Source: Spirochaeta sp.
GTDB taxonomy: Bacteria > Spirochaetota > Spirochaetia > DSM-27196 > Alkalispirochaetaceae
Assembly: GCA_007117185.1 (NCBI GenBank)
Contig: SKHA01000179.1
Location: forward strand, 1 to 7,534
Reading direction: 5' to 3'
DNA length: 7,534 nt
Shown here: in pieces, positions 1 through 6,607 of the stretch
How positions within the stretch are numbered: position 1 is the stretch's first letter
How the letters are laid out: every line of letters begins with the position of its first letter
Notes under the pieces: model-generated
What the model was told of the DNA's origin: nothing
Seen by the model: the letters and a program-made list of their open reading frames with translations, nothing else
Database searches by the model: none
Position numbers and translations under genes: made by a program

Positions 1-1016
1 AGAACAACCTTCGACTCGGACCAGCCCAGCAACTCGAAGTGGTGATGGATGGGTGCCATCCGGAACACACGCTTCCCTGTTGTCTTGAAGGAGACCACCT
101 GAACAATCACCGATACCGCTTCCATGACGAAGACCCCGCCGATGATCACCAGCAAGACCTCTTTCTTGATCATCAACGCCAGAACACCGATCACCCCGCC
201 CAGGGCGAGGCTGCCGGTGTCCCCCATCATGATCTCCGCCGGGTGGCTGTTGAACCACAGAAAACCCACCGAGGCGCCGGCCACAGCGAGGCTCAGGATT
301 GCCAGCTCACCGCTGCCGGGCAGGTAGGGAATCTGAAGATACGCTGCGTAATCCACCCGTCCGGTCACGTAGGAGAGCACCGCGAAGGTAAGCCCCACCA
401 TCAGCACCAGTCCGGTAGCCAAGCCGTCAAGTCCGTCGGTGAGGTTTACCGCGTTGGAGGTGCCGATGAGCAGGATGATCGCAAAGGGAATGTACCAGAA
501 CCCCATGTCCAGGACGGGGTTCTTCAGAAACGGAAGGTACAGCAGGGTGGTATCTGCCCCTCCCGAGAGATACAGCGCGACTGTCACTGCTCCGGCAACC
601 AGAAGTTGCCCGATGATCTTGCTTCCAGCGCCCAACCCTTCCTTGTTGCGCCCGCGGATCTTCCGCAGGTCGTCGATCATCCCGATGACACCGAATCCCA
701 CCACGGCGCTCAGGGCGATCCAGGTTCGGATGGAGCGGATGTCCATCCACAGGACTCCGGCAAAAACGATGGAGAAGATGATCAGCACCCCCCCCATGGT
801 GGGTGTCCCCGACTTGACCTGGTGGGTCTGGGGACCGTCGCTTCGAATCTCTTCACCGAAGCGCAGGCGCCGCAGAACCCGGATCGTCCAGGGCCCGAAG
901 AGAAACGCCACCAGCAGAGCGGTCACCGCCGCGTAGGCACCACGAAAGGTTATGTACTGAAAGACATTGAAGGGGGTGAAGTATCGCGTCAGGGGGAAGA
1001 GCAGCTCCTTAAGCAT
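1..1016 (-). CDS. mraY: MraY, phospho-MurNAc-pentapeptide transferase (3' end cut by window)
   Basis: This integral membrane enzyme transfers phospho-MurNAc-pentapeptide from the UDP precursor to undecaprenyl phosphate, giving lipid I at the inner face of the cytoplasmic membrane. I translated it by hand; 338 complete codons lie in the window. Family hallmarks are the Asp pair in GMIDDLRK (D115, D116), NAVNLTDGLDGLA at about 188-200, MGDTGSLALGG at 264-274 (D266) and the HHHFE segment at 324-328. Many hydrophobic stretches fit the ten-helix fold. Family proteins are about 360 aa, so roughly 20-25 C-terminal residues should lie beyond the window edge. The ATG at 1016 sits inside the last codons of murF (8-base overlap) and has a strong GGGAGG Shine-Dalgarno at 1023-1028, six bases upstream, which fixes the start. 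It is the last visible gene of the dcw operon. Nothing looks degenerate. Confidence 0.97.
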   Translation of the reverse strand, partial: MLKELLFPLTRYFTPFNVFQYITFRGAYAAVTALLVAFLFGPWTIRVLRRLRFGEEIRSDGPQTHQVKSGTPTMGGVLIIFSIVFAGVLWMDIRSIRTWIALSAVVGFGVIGMIDDLRKIRGRNKEGLGAGSKIIGQLLVAGAVTVALYLSGGADTTLLYLPFLKNPVLDMGFWYIPFAIILLIGTSNAVNLTDGLDGLATGLVLMVGLTFAVLSYVTGRVDYAAYLQIPYLPGSGELAILSLAVAGASVGFLWFNSHPAEIMMGDTGSLALGGVIGVLALMIKKEVLLVIIGGVFVMEAVSVIVQVVSFKTTGKRVFRMAPIHHHFELLGWSESKVV

Positions 1017-2388
1017 TCACGGCCTCCCGAAGGTGTTCCAGCCGGAGAGACCGGCTTCCCTTGATCAAAACCGTCTCACCGCCGCGAAGGGCCTCCGCAA
1101 GGACCCGGGCCGCTTCGCTGCTGTCGGCGCACAGATCGGGCTTCCGGGTGATCCCGGGTGTATCCGACAACGCCGGCCCCCACTCCTGGTTTCCCACCAG
1201 GATCGTCCGATCCGGTGCGAGGGTCCGCACCTGCTGCAGGACCCGGCGGTGCGCCTCCGGTGCGTGGACGCCAAGCTCCTTCATCGCTCCCAGCACGAGA
1301 ATCAGGGCAGCTCCCGGACGCCCGCGGTGAATTCCGGCGATCGTCTCCAACGCCGCGCTCATCGACTCAGGACTGGCGTTGTAGCTGTCGTCCATGACCA
1401 CTCGGTCGTGGGAACCATGAAACACCTGGTTGCGTCCCCCCGGCAGGGTAACTGCAGCCAGCCCCTTGCTGATCTGTTCAGGGGTAATTTGCAACAGCCT
1501 CCCCAGAGCCCAGGCAGCCAGGGCGTTCATCCCGTTGTGGCGGCCCGGCAGGGGTACCGTCGCTGTCAGGCCATCAATCTCCAGAGCGGTAACTTCGCCG
1601 CTGTCCTGGCGGATGACCGCGTTCTGGGCTACCGGTCCGAACTGCCGCACCGTTCCGTTGATCTCCTGGCAGAGGAACCGGGTATACTCCTCCCCTTCCG
1701 GAACAAGGAGGGTCTGAGAACCGTCAAAACACGAGGCAATGGCCTTCTTTTCCCGGGCGATCGCGTCGCGGGAACCGAGAAACTCGATGTGGGCGCTGCC
1801 GATGGTGGTGATCACCCCATAGTGAGGACGCAGGATCCGCGCCAGGTCCCCCATCTCTCCGGGCCTGCTCATAGCCATCTCGAAGACGGCCACGGCGGCG
1901 GTACGATCGGTCTGAAAGACCGCCAGGGGCAGCCCTGTCTCTGAGTTGAGGTTACCCCTGCTGGCGCTCACAGCGGCTCCGGACGCCGCTACCACTGAAC
2001 GAATCATCTCTTTGGTGGTGGTCTTGCCGTTGCTCCCGGTCACCCCGATCCGGGTCACTCCGGACAGAGCCGTGTCCACGTACCACGCCGCCAGTCGCTG
2101 CAGAGCCTGCAGGCTGTTCGGGACAACCACCACCGGCAGCGGCCACGAGCCACCCCCGGCGGGGGCCGCAGCCGTGACAACCGCCGCTACCGCACCGGAA
2201 TCCCGGGCGTTGTGGATGTACTCGTGCCCGTCGGTCACCGTCCCCGGCAAAGCAAAGAAGAGAGATCCGGGGACACATCGCCTGGAGTCCACGGTAACGG
2301 AAAAAATCGGTATTGAATCGGAGGTATGCGGTTCCGAACCAACCGCCGTTGCTGCATCGGACAGGGTGAAGAGGGGATCAGTGACCAC
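1009..2388 (-). CDS. murF: MurF, UDP-MurNAc-tripeptide:D-Ala-D-Ala ligase
   Basis: This cytoplasmic Mur ligase uses ATP to add D-Ala-D-Ala to UDP-MurNAc-tripeptide, completing the pentapeptide that MraY uses. The 459 aa length is normal. The N-terminal substrate-binding domain carries VDSR (33-36) and PGSLFFALPG (40-49). The central ATPase domain has the P-loop GVTGSNGKTTTK (115-126), NLNSETGLP (146-154), GSAHIEFLGS (197-206) and GRHNGMNA (282-289). The C-terminal domain has DDSYNASPESM (333-343), LGAMKELG (366-373) and IKGSRSLRLE (442-451). NSETG and the short C-terminal motifs point to MurF rather than MurE. The start is GTG, overlapping the end of ftsL by 11 bases; no ATG lies nearby in frame, and the family match begins at about residue 8. 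A G-run shortly upstream is the only Shine-Dalgarno candidate, so translation is probably coupled to ftsL. Confidence 0.96.
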   Translation of the reverse strand: MVTDPLFTLSDAATAVGSEPHTSDSIPIFSVTVDSRRCVPGSLFFALPGTVTDGHEYIHNARDSGAVAAVVTAAAPAGGGSWPLPVVVVPNSLQALQRLAAWYVDTALSGVTRIGVTGSNGKTTTKEMIRSVVAASGAAVSASRGNLNSETGLPLAVFQTDRTAAVAVFEMAMSRPGEMGDLARILRPHYGVITTIGSAHIEFLGSRDAIAREKKAIASCFDGSQTLLVPEGEEYTRFLCQEINGTVRQFGPVAQNAVIRQDSGEVTALEIDGLTATVPLPGRHNGMNALAAWALGRLLQITPEQISKGLAAVTLPGGRNQVFHGSHDRVVMDDSYNASPESMSAALETIAGIHRGRPGAALILVLGAMKELGVHAPEAHRRVLQQVRTLAPDRTILVGNQEWGPALSDTPGITRKPDLCADSSEAARVLAEALRGGETVLIKGSRSLRLEHLREAVNA

Positions 2389-2677
2389 GTATGCCCCCGG
2401 GAAAGTCGATCCGTTGAATGCGGTCTGCCCGGGCCGGTTCCAGACCGAGGTCTTCTTCGGCGATGGCCCGAATTCGTCTCGGTGAACGCAGCCCGGCGAT
2501 GCCCACGATCAGGCGCTTGTTCTCTTCAAGAGTTGCGTGATGGCTTCGGTGAATCCTGGTGAGCTCCCGTTCCATCTGGGTGTACCGGAAGGACTGCCAG
2601 ACATTCAGCAGAAACACTCCGGCCAGAGCGATGAGAAGCGTTGCCATTCCGATCTGTCTGGTTCTGTTCGTCTTCAT
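2378..2677 (-). CDS. ftsL: FtsL-like cell division protein (short bitopic membrane protein)
   Basis: This 99 aa protein has the FtsL layout. It has a short basic N-terminus (MKTNRTRQ), one transmembrane helix at about residues 9-27, then a periplasmic heptad-like coiled coil at about 31-62 that is rich in E, R and L. A C-terminal segment near 65-87 (SPRRIRAIAEEDLGL) resembles the IxxIAxxxLGL tail of FtsL proteins. FtsL normally bridges FtsB/FtsQ and the FtsW-FtsI synthase in the divisome. The family has very little sequence identity, so the call rests on topology plus position right after rsmH. A GTG at 2683 would give 101 aa, but it lies inside the GGGAGGAG Shine-Dalgarno (2683-2690). The ATG at 2677 has an ideal spacing of 5 bases and leaves 2 bases after the rsmH stop. 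The 3' end overlaps murF. Confidence 0.85.
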   Translation of the reverse strand: MKTNRTRQIGMATLLIALAGVFLLNVWQSFRYTQMERELTRIHRSHHATLEENKRLIVGIAGLRSPRRIRAIAEEDLGLEPARADRIQRIDFPGGIRGH

Positions 2678-2679
2678 CG

Positions 2680-3582
2680 TCACTCCTCCCGTTCCAGAAC
2701 CCGCAGCTTGGCACTGCGGGAAGCCGGGTTTTCCGCCAGCTCCGCTTCGTCGGGAACCACAGGCCGCTTGGTCAACACCCGGACTGTCATGCTCCCGCCC
2801 CCTTCTATTCCTATCGGTTCTGCCGCCAGAGCCCGAAAGGCGTGCTTCACGATTCTATCTTCCAGGGAATGAAAACTGATAATCCCCAGCCGGCCGCCGG
2901 GGTTCAGGGCGCGTACCCCACACGGGATCACCCGCTCAAGACGCCCCAGTTCGTCGTTCACGGCGATGCGGAGCGCCTGAAAGGTGCGTGTAGCCGGGTG
3001 GATGCGCCCGTGACGGGCCGCCGGAGGTACGGCGCGACGGACGATCTCTTTCAGCTGGTGGGTGGTCTCGATCCCACCGTGGCGCTCCCGGATTATCGCT
3101 GCCGCAATCCGCCGGGAATACCGCTCTTCACCGTACCGAAAAATGATGTCCGCCAGCTCCCACTCGGTGCAATGCATCAGCAGATCCGCCGCGGAATCTC
3201 CGTCACCGGAGGGATCGATGCGCATGTCCAGGGGCCCATCTTCCTGGATGGAAAATCCCCGCTCCCCTTCACGAAGGTGGAACATCGATATCCCCAGGTC
3301 TATCAGGATGCGGTCAAACCGGTCGGGACCGGCCAGTACCTCATCGAACCAGCCATGAACAAAACGAACCCGGGGGTCGGCTGCCAGGCGCTCCCGCGCC
3401 CGCTCCAGCATAACCGGATCAGCGTCGATCCCCGTCACAGCACAAGAGTCTGACAATTCCAGAAAACGGGCAGTGTGCCCGCCTCCGCCAAGAGTTGCGT
3501 CACAGATCAATGCTCCCGACGGGAGGGGCTGAAACGCCGCCATCACCGCGTCACGCAGCACAGGATAGTGAAACATACTCAT
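2680..3582 (-). CDS. rsmH: RsmH (MraW), 16S rRNA cytosine-1402 N4-methyltransferase
   Basis: This SAM-dependent methyltransferase makes N4-methylcytosine at position 1402 of 16S rRNA, in the ribosomal P site. The 300 aa sequence carries the family signatures in order: HYPVL (5-9), the SAM-binding loop DATLGGGGHT (28-37), GIDADP (51-56), RGFS (108-111), GPLDMRID (116-123), GEERYSRRIA (151-160), HPATRTFQALRI (195-206), ISFHSLEDRIVK (235-246) and NPASRSAKLR (285-294). The stretch after DLGIS (95-99) reads MFHL instead of the common SxQLD, which I take to be a spirochaete variant rather than damage. The ATG lies two bases after the mraZ stop. No Shine-Dalgarno is found at normal distance; the nearest, GGGAGG at 3604-3609, is 21 bases away, so reinitiation after mraZ is likely. 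A second ATG two codons later is possible. Confidence 0.97.
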   Translation of the reverse strand: MSMFHYPVLRDAVMAAFQPLPSGALICDATLGGGGHTARFLELSDSCAVTGIDADPVMLERARERLAADPRVRFVHGWFDEVLAGPDRFDRILIDLGISMFHLREGERGFSIQEDGPLDMRIDPSGDGDSAADLLMHCTEWELADIIFRYGEERYSRRIAAAIIRERHGGIETTHQLKEIVRRAVPPAARHGRIHPATRTFQALRIAVNDELGRLERVIPCGVRALNPGGRLGIISFHSLEDRIVKHAFRALAAEPIGIEGGGSMTVRVLTKRPVVPDEAELAENPASRSAKLRVLEREE

Positions 3583-3584
3583 GA

Positions 3585-4028
3585 TCAGAAGAAGGAGACG
3601 GACCCTCCCAGTTCTTCCGCCGCTTCCTGAAATTCGTCTTCATGAACCTGGAGGTAACTGCCGTATTCCTCCACGTCCCAGATCTCGATGTACTTTTTGA
3701 TGCCATGCAGAATGCACTCTTTCTTGAGTCCCGCAGTCTCCTTGAGACTGGGCGGTATCAGTATTCTTCCTGCTTTGTCCAGTTCCACCTCCTGTGCCGG
3801 GGCAATGATGCGACGCTGCAAAAGCCTCGCCCGTCGGGAAAAGGGGGACGCCGCTTCCATCAGTTTGTCCGAGAGCTGCTTCCACTCCTCCGGTGGAAAG
3901 AGCCACAGACAGCGATCGATTCCAGAGGTGATCACCAGAGTGTTACCGGGTACTTCCGCGCGAAGACGACTGGGAATGAGAATTCTCCCCTTATCGTCCA
4001 GAGCGTTGCGGTATTGCCCTGTAATCAT
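3585..4028 (-). CDS. mraZ: MraZ, transcriptional regulator of the dcw cluster
   Basis: MraZ is a DNA-binding protein with two AbrB/SpoVT-like swapped-hairpin domains. It forms ring-shaped oligomers and controls its own dcw operon. The 147 aa length is normal. The two diagnostic DxxGR motifs are visible: DDKGRILIPSRLR at 11-23 and DKAGRILIPPSLK at 84-96. A typical C-terminal acidic helix ends in EELGG (138-142). The ATG at 4028 is preceded by a GGTGA Shine-Dalgarno (4036-4040) with a 7-base spacer. That site overlaps the last operator-like repeat, so bound MraZ could also mask the ribosome site. It is the first gene of the dcw operon, with its own predicted promoter upstream. The stop is two bases before rsmH. 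Confidence 0.97.
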   Translation of the reverse strand: MITGQYRNALDDKGRILIPSRLRAEVPGNTLVITSGIDRCLWLFPPEEWKQLSDKLMEAASPFSRRARLLQRRIIAPAQEVELDKAGRILIPPSLKETAGLKKECILHGIKKYIEIWDVEEYGSYLQVHEDEFQEAAEELGGSVSFF

Positions 4029-4036
4029 CCCGTAAT

Positions 4037-4071
4037 CACCACTTTCACCTATTATTTCCCACTATTTCCCA
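4037..4071 (-). promoter_or_regulatory. Tandem MraZ operator repeats, 10-base period
   Basis: Read on the minus strand, two perfect 10-mers GTGGGAAATA lie head to tail. They are followed, still in register, by ATAGGTGAAA and GTGGTGATTA. This puts TGGGA at 4067-4071 and 4057-4061, and weaker TAGGT and TGGTG boxes at 4047-4051 and 4037-4041. Known MraZ operators are TGGGN repeats with 5-base spacers (E. coli) and AAAGTGG-type boxes (mycoplasmas); both kinds are present here. The array lies between the predicted transcription start and the mraZ start codon and runs into the Shine-Dalgarno, which fits autorepression. Confidence 0.85.
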
Positions 4072-4081
4072 CGTTCTTTAT

Positions 4082-4109
4082 ATAGTAGGGTACAGACGGG
4101 GATTGTCAA
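4082..4109 (-). promoter_or_regulatory. Predicted sigma70 promoter of the mraZ-led dcw operon
   Basis: A perfect -35 TTGACA lies at 4104-4109 on the minus strand. A 16-base spacer leads to TACTAT at 4082-4087, which matches the -10 consensus at 4 of 6 positions. An alternative -10, TATATA, lies 3 bases further on with a less favourable 19-base spacer. Transcription would start near 4075, immediately ahead of the MraZ repeats. The surrounding DNA is AT-richer than the coding regions. The call is by consensus only. Confidence 0.6.
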
Positions 4110-4219
4110 TGTTTGTAGACAGAATTCCTTCCGGAATAACGCGACGATTCCGCGGAAACAGGTATACGGGTGTAGAGTGGTTATAAAATGAGGTTGTGGA
4201 GATTACTGAACAAGAAGGA
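4110..4219. other. Intergenic stretch between the GH57 stop and the mraZ promoter
   Basis: About 110 bases with no convincing gene. It holds an imperfect dyad, CGGAAT at 4132-4137 pairing with ATTCCG at 4147-4152 across a 9-base loop, and the palindromes TTCCGGAA and TTCCGCGGAA. No T-run follows the dyad on either strand, so it is not a recognisable rho-independent terminator. It may be a protein-binding dyad upstream of the mraZ promoter, or simply background. Confidence 0.5.
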
Positions 4220-5842
4220 TCAGGAAAGGTTCTGAATCGTCTCCACCAGGTCTATCTTGAGACGACGGTAGTCCAGGTCAGAAAAGAGGGGGTGTTTCTT
4301 TTCCAGCCAGGTAAGCCATTCAGTACCCATGCTGCGCTGGGATAATGACTCGTACACCCGGGTAAAGTTGTACAGGTGCTCCTTGATGCGGCGCTCTGCG
4401 TAGGTGACCACGGTGTGGGCGTTCATGATGAACGGCCAGTCCGACGCCATCGCCAGCAGCACCTCCCGGGCGGCCTGGTTGAGGGCTCGCTCTTTCAGCC
4501 CTGACTCCGCAGGAAAGCGGTGTACCAGTTCGGCCATTCGCTCTATGGCCTGATGAATGTGCTGGTAGATCCAGTCGTTACTTCCGTCCAGCCACACTTC
4601 GGCGTAGCCCCGGCTGCCCCAGCTGGAGAAGACCGGTTCCACCGTGCCGGCGGTGCAATGATCCTGCAGATACGCCGAGGGGGTAGAGAGGGTGTACCCG
4701 TCGGAACGTCCGGCCTGTTTCTCGTCGTGGGCGTATCTGAACAGCGCCTCCAGCCACTGGGGGCCCTCAAACCACCAGTGCCCGAACAATTCGGTGTCAA
4801 AGGGGCTGGTGATTGCCGGCTCCGCCGGGAGGACCTCTCCCAGTCGCCTGCAATGGTCGCGCTGCCGATCGAGAAAATCCCGGGCGTGCTGCTCTACCAC
4901 CGTCTGCGCCGCGGCGGGATCGTAGATCTCTTTCTGTTCGGTGTCGCCGGTGATGGCGTGATACTTGAACCCGGTATCGATGCGGATATCATCGGTGTGG
5001 ATGTACGGCCGGATGTAATCCAGTGGCAGGTCGTAGCCGATATCCCGGTAGAAGTCCCGATAGGCCGGATTGGCAGGATATCCCTGCTCTGAGGACCATA
5101 CCCAGGTGGCGGTGTAGACATCCCGGGGAAACACCGTGACGCCGGAGGGTGTCTCCAGGGGTGCGTAGGTTCCCGTTACCGGCGAGGGCGTCCCGAAGAG
5201 AACACCGTGGGCTGCTCCGACGAAATAGCGGATACCGCTGTCCGCAAGAATCCTGTCCAGTCCTTCATAGTAACCGCACTCCGGCAACCAGAACCCCCGG
5301 GGCATCTCGTAGAAATACTTCTGATGGGTCTCGATGCCCAGCTCTACCTGGGTGCGAACGATCTCCGGGAAACTGCGGTAGTTGGGCAGGAACGCGTGGG
5401 TTGCCGCAGTGGCCAGAAGTTCAATTGATCCCTTGTGGGCAAAACGGGCGAACTCGCGGACGACATTACCTTCGTAGCGGTTGAGCAGATCGTCCAGATC
5501 CGCAGTATAGCGCTGGTGGTACATCCGGGCCAGCTGGTGAAGTGTGCCGTCATGGGCGGTGCGCTCCAGCTCCATCTCTGCCAGCTGGATGTTGCTCTCA
5601 AGATAACGCTGATAACGCTCCAGCAGAAATTGATCCTGTAGCATGAAGCTCAAGGTTGACGAGAAGGTCATCGCCATGGGAAAGGGAACCGCCCCATCTT
5701 CAAGGCGGCGCATCATCCTGAGCAGGGGCATGTAGGTCTCGCTCAACGCCTCGAAGAACCAGCGTTCTTCCAGAAAGGATGCGTGCTCGGGGTGACGGAC
5801 CAGGGGGAGATGGGAGTGCAGTACCAGAAGTGATCTTCCCAA
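4220..5842 (-). CDS. GH57 1,4-alpha-glucan branching enzyme (DUF1957 type)
   Basis: This is a glycoside hydrolase family 57 protein of the branching-enzyme subgroup. It is predicted to cut alpha-1,4-glucan and rejoin the piece by an alpha-1,6 link, acting on glycogen in the cytoplasm; no signal peptide is seen. GH57 region 1 is HSHLP (9-13). The nucleophile region is WLPECGY (185-191) with E188. The acid/base region is SPFDTELFGHWW (346-357) with D349. The C-terminal helical part has SDWPFIM (467-473), typical of the subgroup. The 540 aa length is close to the compact bacterial branching enzymes; the longer archaeal ones add a tail. The start is TTG at 5842, the only in-frame start near the stop of the preceding gene, with GGAGAG at 5851-5856 as Shine-Dalgarno. 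It lies five bases after the DUF4912 gene and is surely co-transcribed. Branching rather than hydrolase activity is inferred from family resemblance. Confidence 0.9.
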   Translation of the reverse strand: MGRSLLVLHSHLPLVRHPEHASFLEERWFFEALSETYMPLLRMMRRLEDGAVPFPMAMTFSSTLSFMLQDQFLLERYQRYLESNIQLAEMELERTAHDGTLHQLARMYHQRYTADLDDLLNRYEGNVVREFARFAHKGSIELLATAATHAFLPNYRSFPEIVRTQVELGIETHQKYFYEMPRGFWLPECGYYEGLDRILADSGIRYFVGAAHGVLFGTPSPVTGTYAPLETPSGVTVFPRDVYTATWVWSSEQGYPANPAYRDFYRDIGYDLPLDYIRPYIHTDDIRIDTGFKYHAITGDTEQKEIYDPAAAQTVVEQHARDFLDRQRDHCRRLGEVLPAEPAITSPFDTELFGHWWFEGPQWLEALFRYAHDEKQAGRSDGYTLSTPSAYLQDHCTAGTVEPVFSSWGSRGYAEVWLDGSNDWIYQHIHQAIERMAELVHRFPAESGLKERALNQAAREVLLAMASDWPFIMNAHTVVTYAERRIKEHLYNFTRVYESLSQRSMGTEWLTWLEKKHPLFSDLDYRRLKIDLVETIQNLS

Positions 5843-5847
5843 ACCGA

Positions 5848-6552
5848 TTACTCTCCAACCGCCGGGAAGGTGTTTCTTCCAAACGGATCAACTTCCAGAT
5901 ACTCCATCCCGCACAGCTCGTACAACGCCATCTGCTCCGGGGTCATCTGTTCCGGCGCAACCGGAAGATGCATCGGTGGCACGTAGACGCTGTTGGAGAT
6001 CGCCAGCAGCTCCCGACGGTGGTGATTCTTGGCCACCAGCTGGATCCGATAGTGGGTCTTCTGTCGGGGAATGTGAATGTACCAGCTTGAGTCGGTGAGT
6101 TGGACGGGAATCTCGAAGGAATCCCGGATGGTGATCTCCCGGGAATGGTTTGCTACCTCGAGGACCCGCAGGGTCAACCCGTCAAACCCGCTGGAAGCGG
6201 CGTAGGTGCGTTTCTTGTGTGAACTGATATTCCAGTAGGTGAAGGCCCAACTGGGATCCCGCAACATGAGAACGATGTGGTTGGTCTCGTAGTGATCCGG
6301 GAGTTGATACTCGTCCAGCTGTTCCCCCGTCAGCGGGGTCTCATCATCGTAGACCAGGGCAAACTTCTTCTGCTGAATCCGCACGGTGACGCTGTTGCCC
6401 CGCTCTCGCTCTTCCCGATTTTCGGCAATCACCTCGGCAAGCTCTTCGAGCACCGTCGCCCTGTCAGAATCGGGGCCGAGAAGAAGCCCGTTCCGCCCGG
6501 CAAGCGCAAAAAGCGCTTCCAGCGAGAGTTCTTCAAGCCTGTTTCGAATCAA
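5848..6552 (-). CDS. DUF4912 domain protein with N-terminal Rho_N/SAP-like helices
   Basis: The function is unknown. The 234 aa sequence has the DUF4912 signature: LPDHYETNHIVLMLRDP (84-100) running into SWAFTYWNIS (101-110). Beta-rich segments follow, with SSWYIHIP (155-162), YRIQLVAK (168-175) and ISNSVYVPP (185-193). The aromatic, beta-strand pattern recalls carbohydrate-binding or immunoglobulin-like folds, but that is an impression. Residues 5-42 look like a helix-extension-helix unit of the Rho_N/SAP kind, joined by a charged linker (43-53). DUF4912 genes often sit beside DUF1957/GH57 genes, as here, which suggests a role in glycogen handling. The start is TTG at 6552: no ATG or GTG occurs between it and an in-frame stop upstream, and GGGGG (6561-6565) gives a Shine-Dalgarno 8 bases away. 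No signal peptide is seen. Confidence 0.85.
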   Translation of the reverse strand: MIRNRLEELSLEALFALAGRNGLLLGPDSDRATVLEELAEVIAENREERERGNSVTVRIQQKKFALVYDDETPLTGEQLDEYQLPDHYETNHIVLMLRDPSWAFTYWNISSHKKRTYAASSGFDGLTLRVLEVANHSREITIRDSFEIPVQLTDSSWYIHIPRQKTHYRIQLVAKNHHRRELLAISNSVYVPPMHLPVAPEQMTPEQMALYELCGMEYLEVDPFGRNTFPAVGE

Positions 6553-6578
6553 CCGGTATACCCCCGACGCATGTCCCG

Positions 6579-6607
6579 ATCATGGGAAAAGGCGCGCCCT
6601 CTGTCAA
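6579..6607 (-). promoter_or_regulatory. Predicted sigma70 promoter for the DUF4912-GH57 pair
   Basis: TTGACA at 6602-6607 on the minus strand overlaps the stop codon of the upstream gene. It is followed by a 17-base spacer and CATGAT at 6579-6584, a 4 of 6 match to TATAAT. A start near 6572 would leave a leader of about 20 bases with a GGGGG Shine-Dalgarno before the TTG codon. The call is by consensus only; read-through from the upstream genes is also possible. Confidence 0.45.

Noticed and set aside
39..1064. Plus-strand open frame of 341 codons opposite mraY
   Set aside because: The opposite strand encodes an unmistakable MraY with all catalytic motifs. The plus-strand product is low-complexity, rich in H, P, G and R, and is a GC-driven shadow.
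967..1944. Plus-strand open frame of 325 codons opposite murF
   Set aside because: It is antisense to a complete MurF, and its product has no domain pattern and a composition typical of a shadow frame.
2641..3453. Plus-strand open frame of 270 codons opposite rsmH
   Set aside because: It is antisense to intact RsmH and shows no recognisable motif or Shine-Dalgarno.
4132..4152. Dyad CGGAAT/ATTCCG as a terminator for the GH57 gene
   Set aside because: The stem is only 6 base pairs with a 9-base loop, and no T-run follows on either strand.
4170..4195. TATAAAAT-like sequence on the plus strand as a promoter
   Set aside because: There is no matching -35 at a suitable distance and no plus-strand gene downstream.
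6585..6600. Self-complementary GGCGCGCC followed by TTTT as a terminator after the exported protein gene
   Set aside because: The palindrome leaves no room for a loop, so it cannot form a normal hairpin. The bases also serve as spacer of a better-supported promoter.
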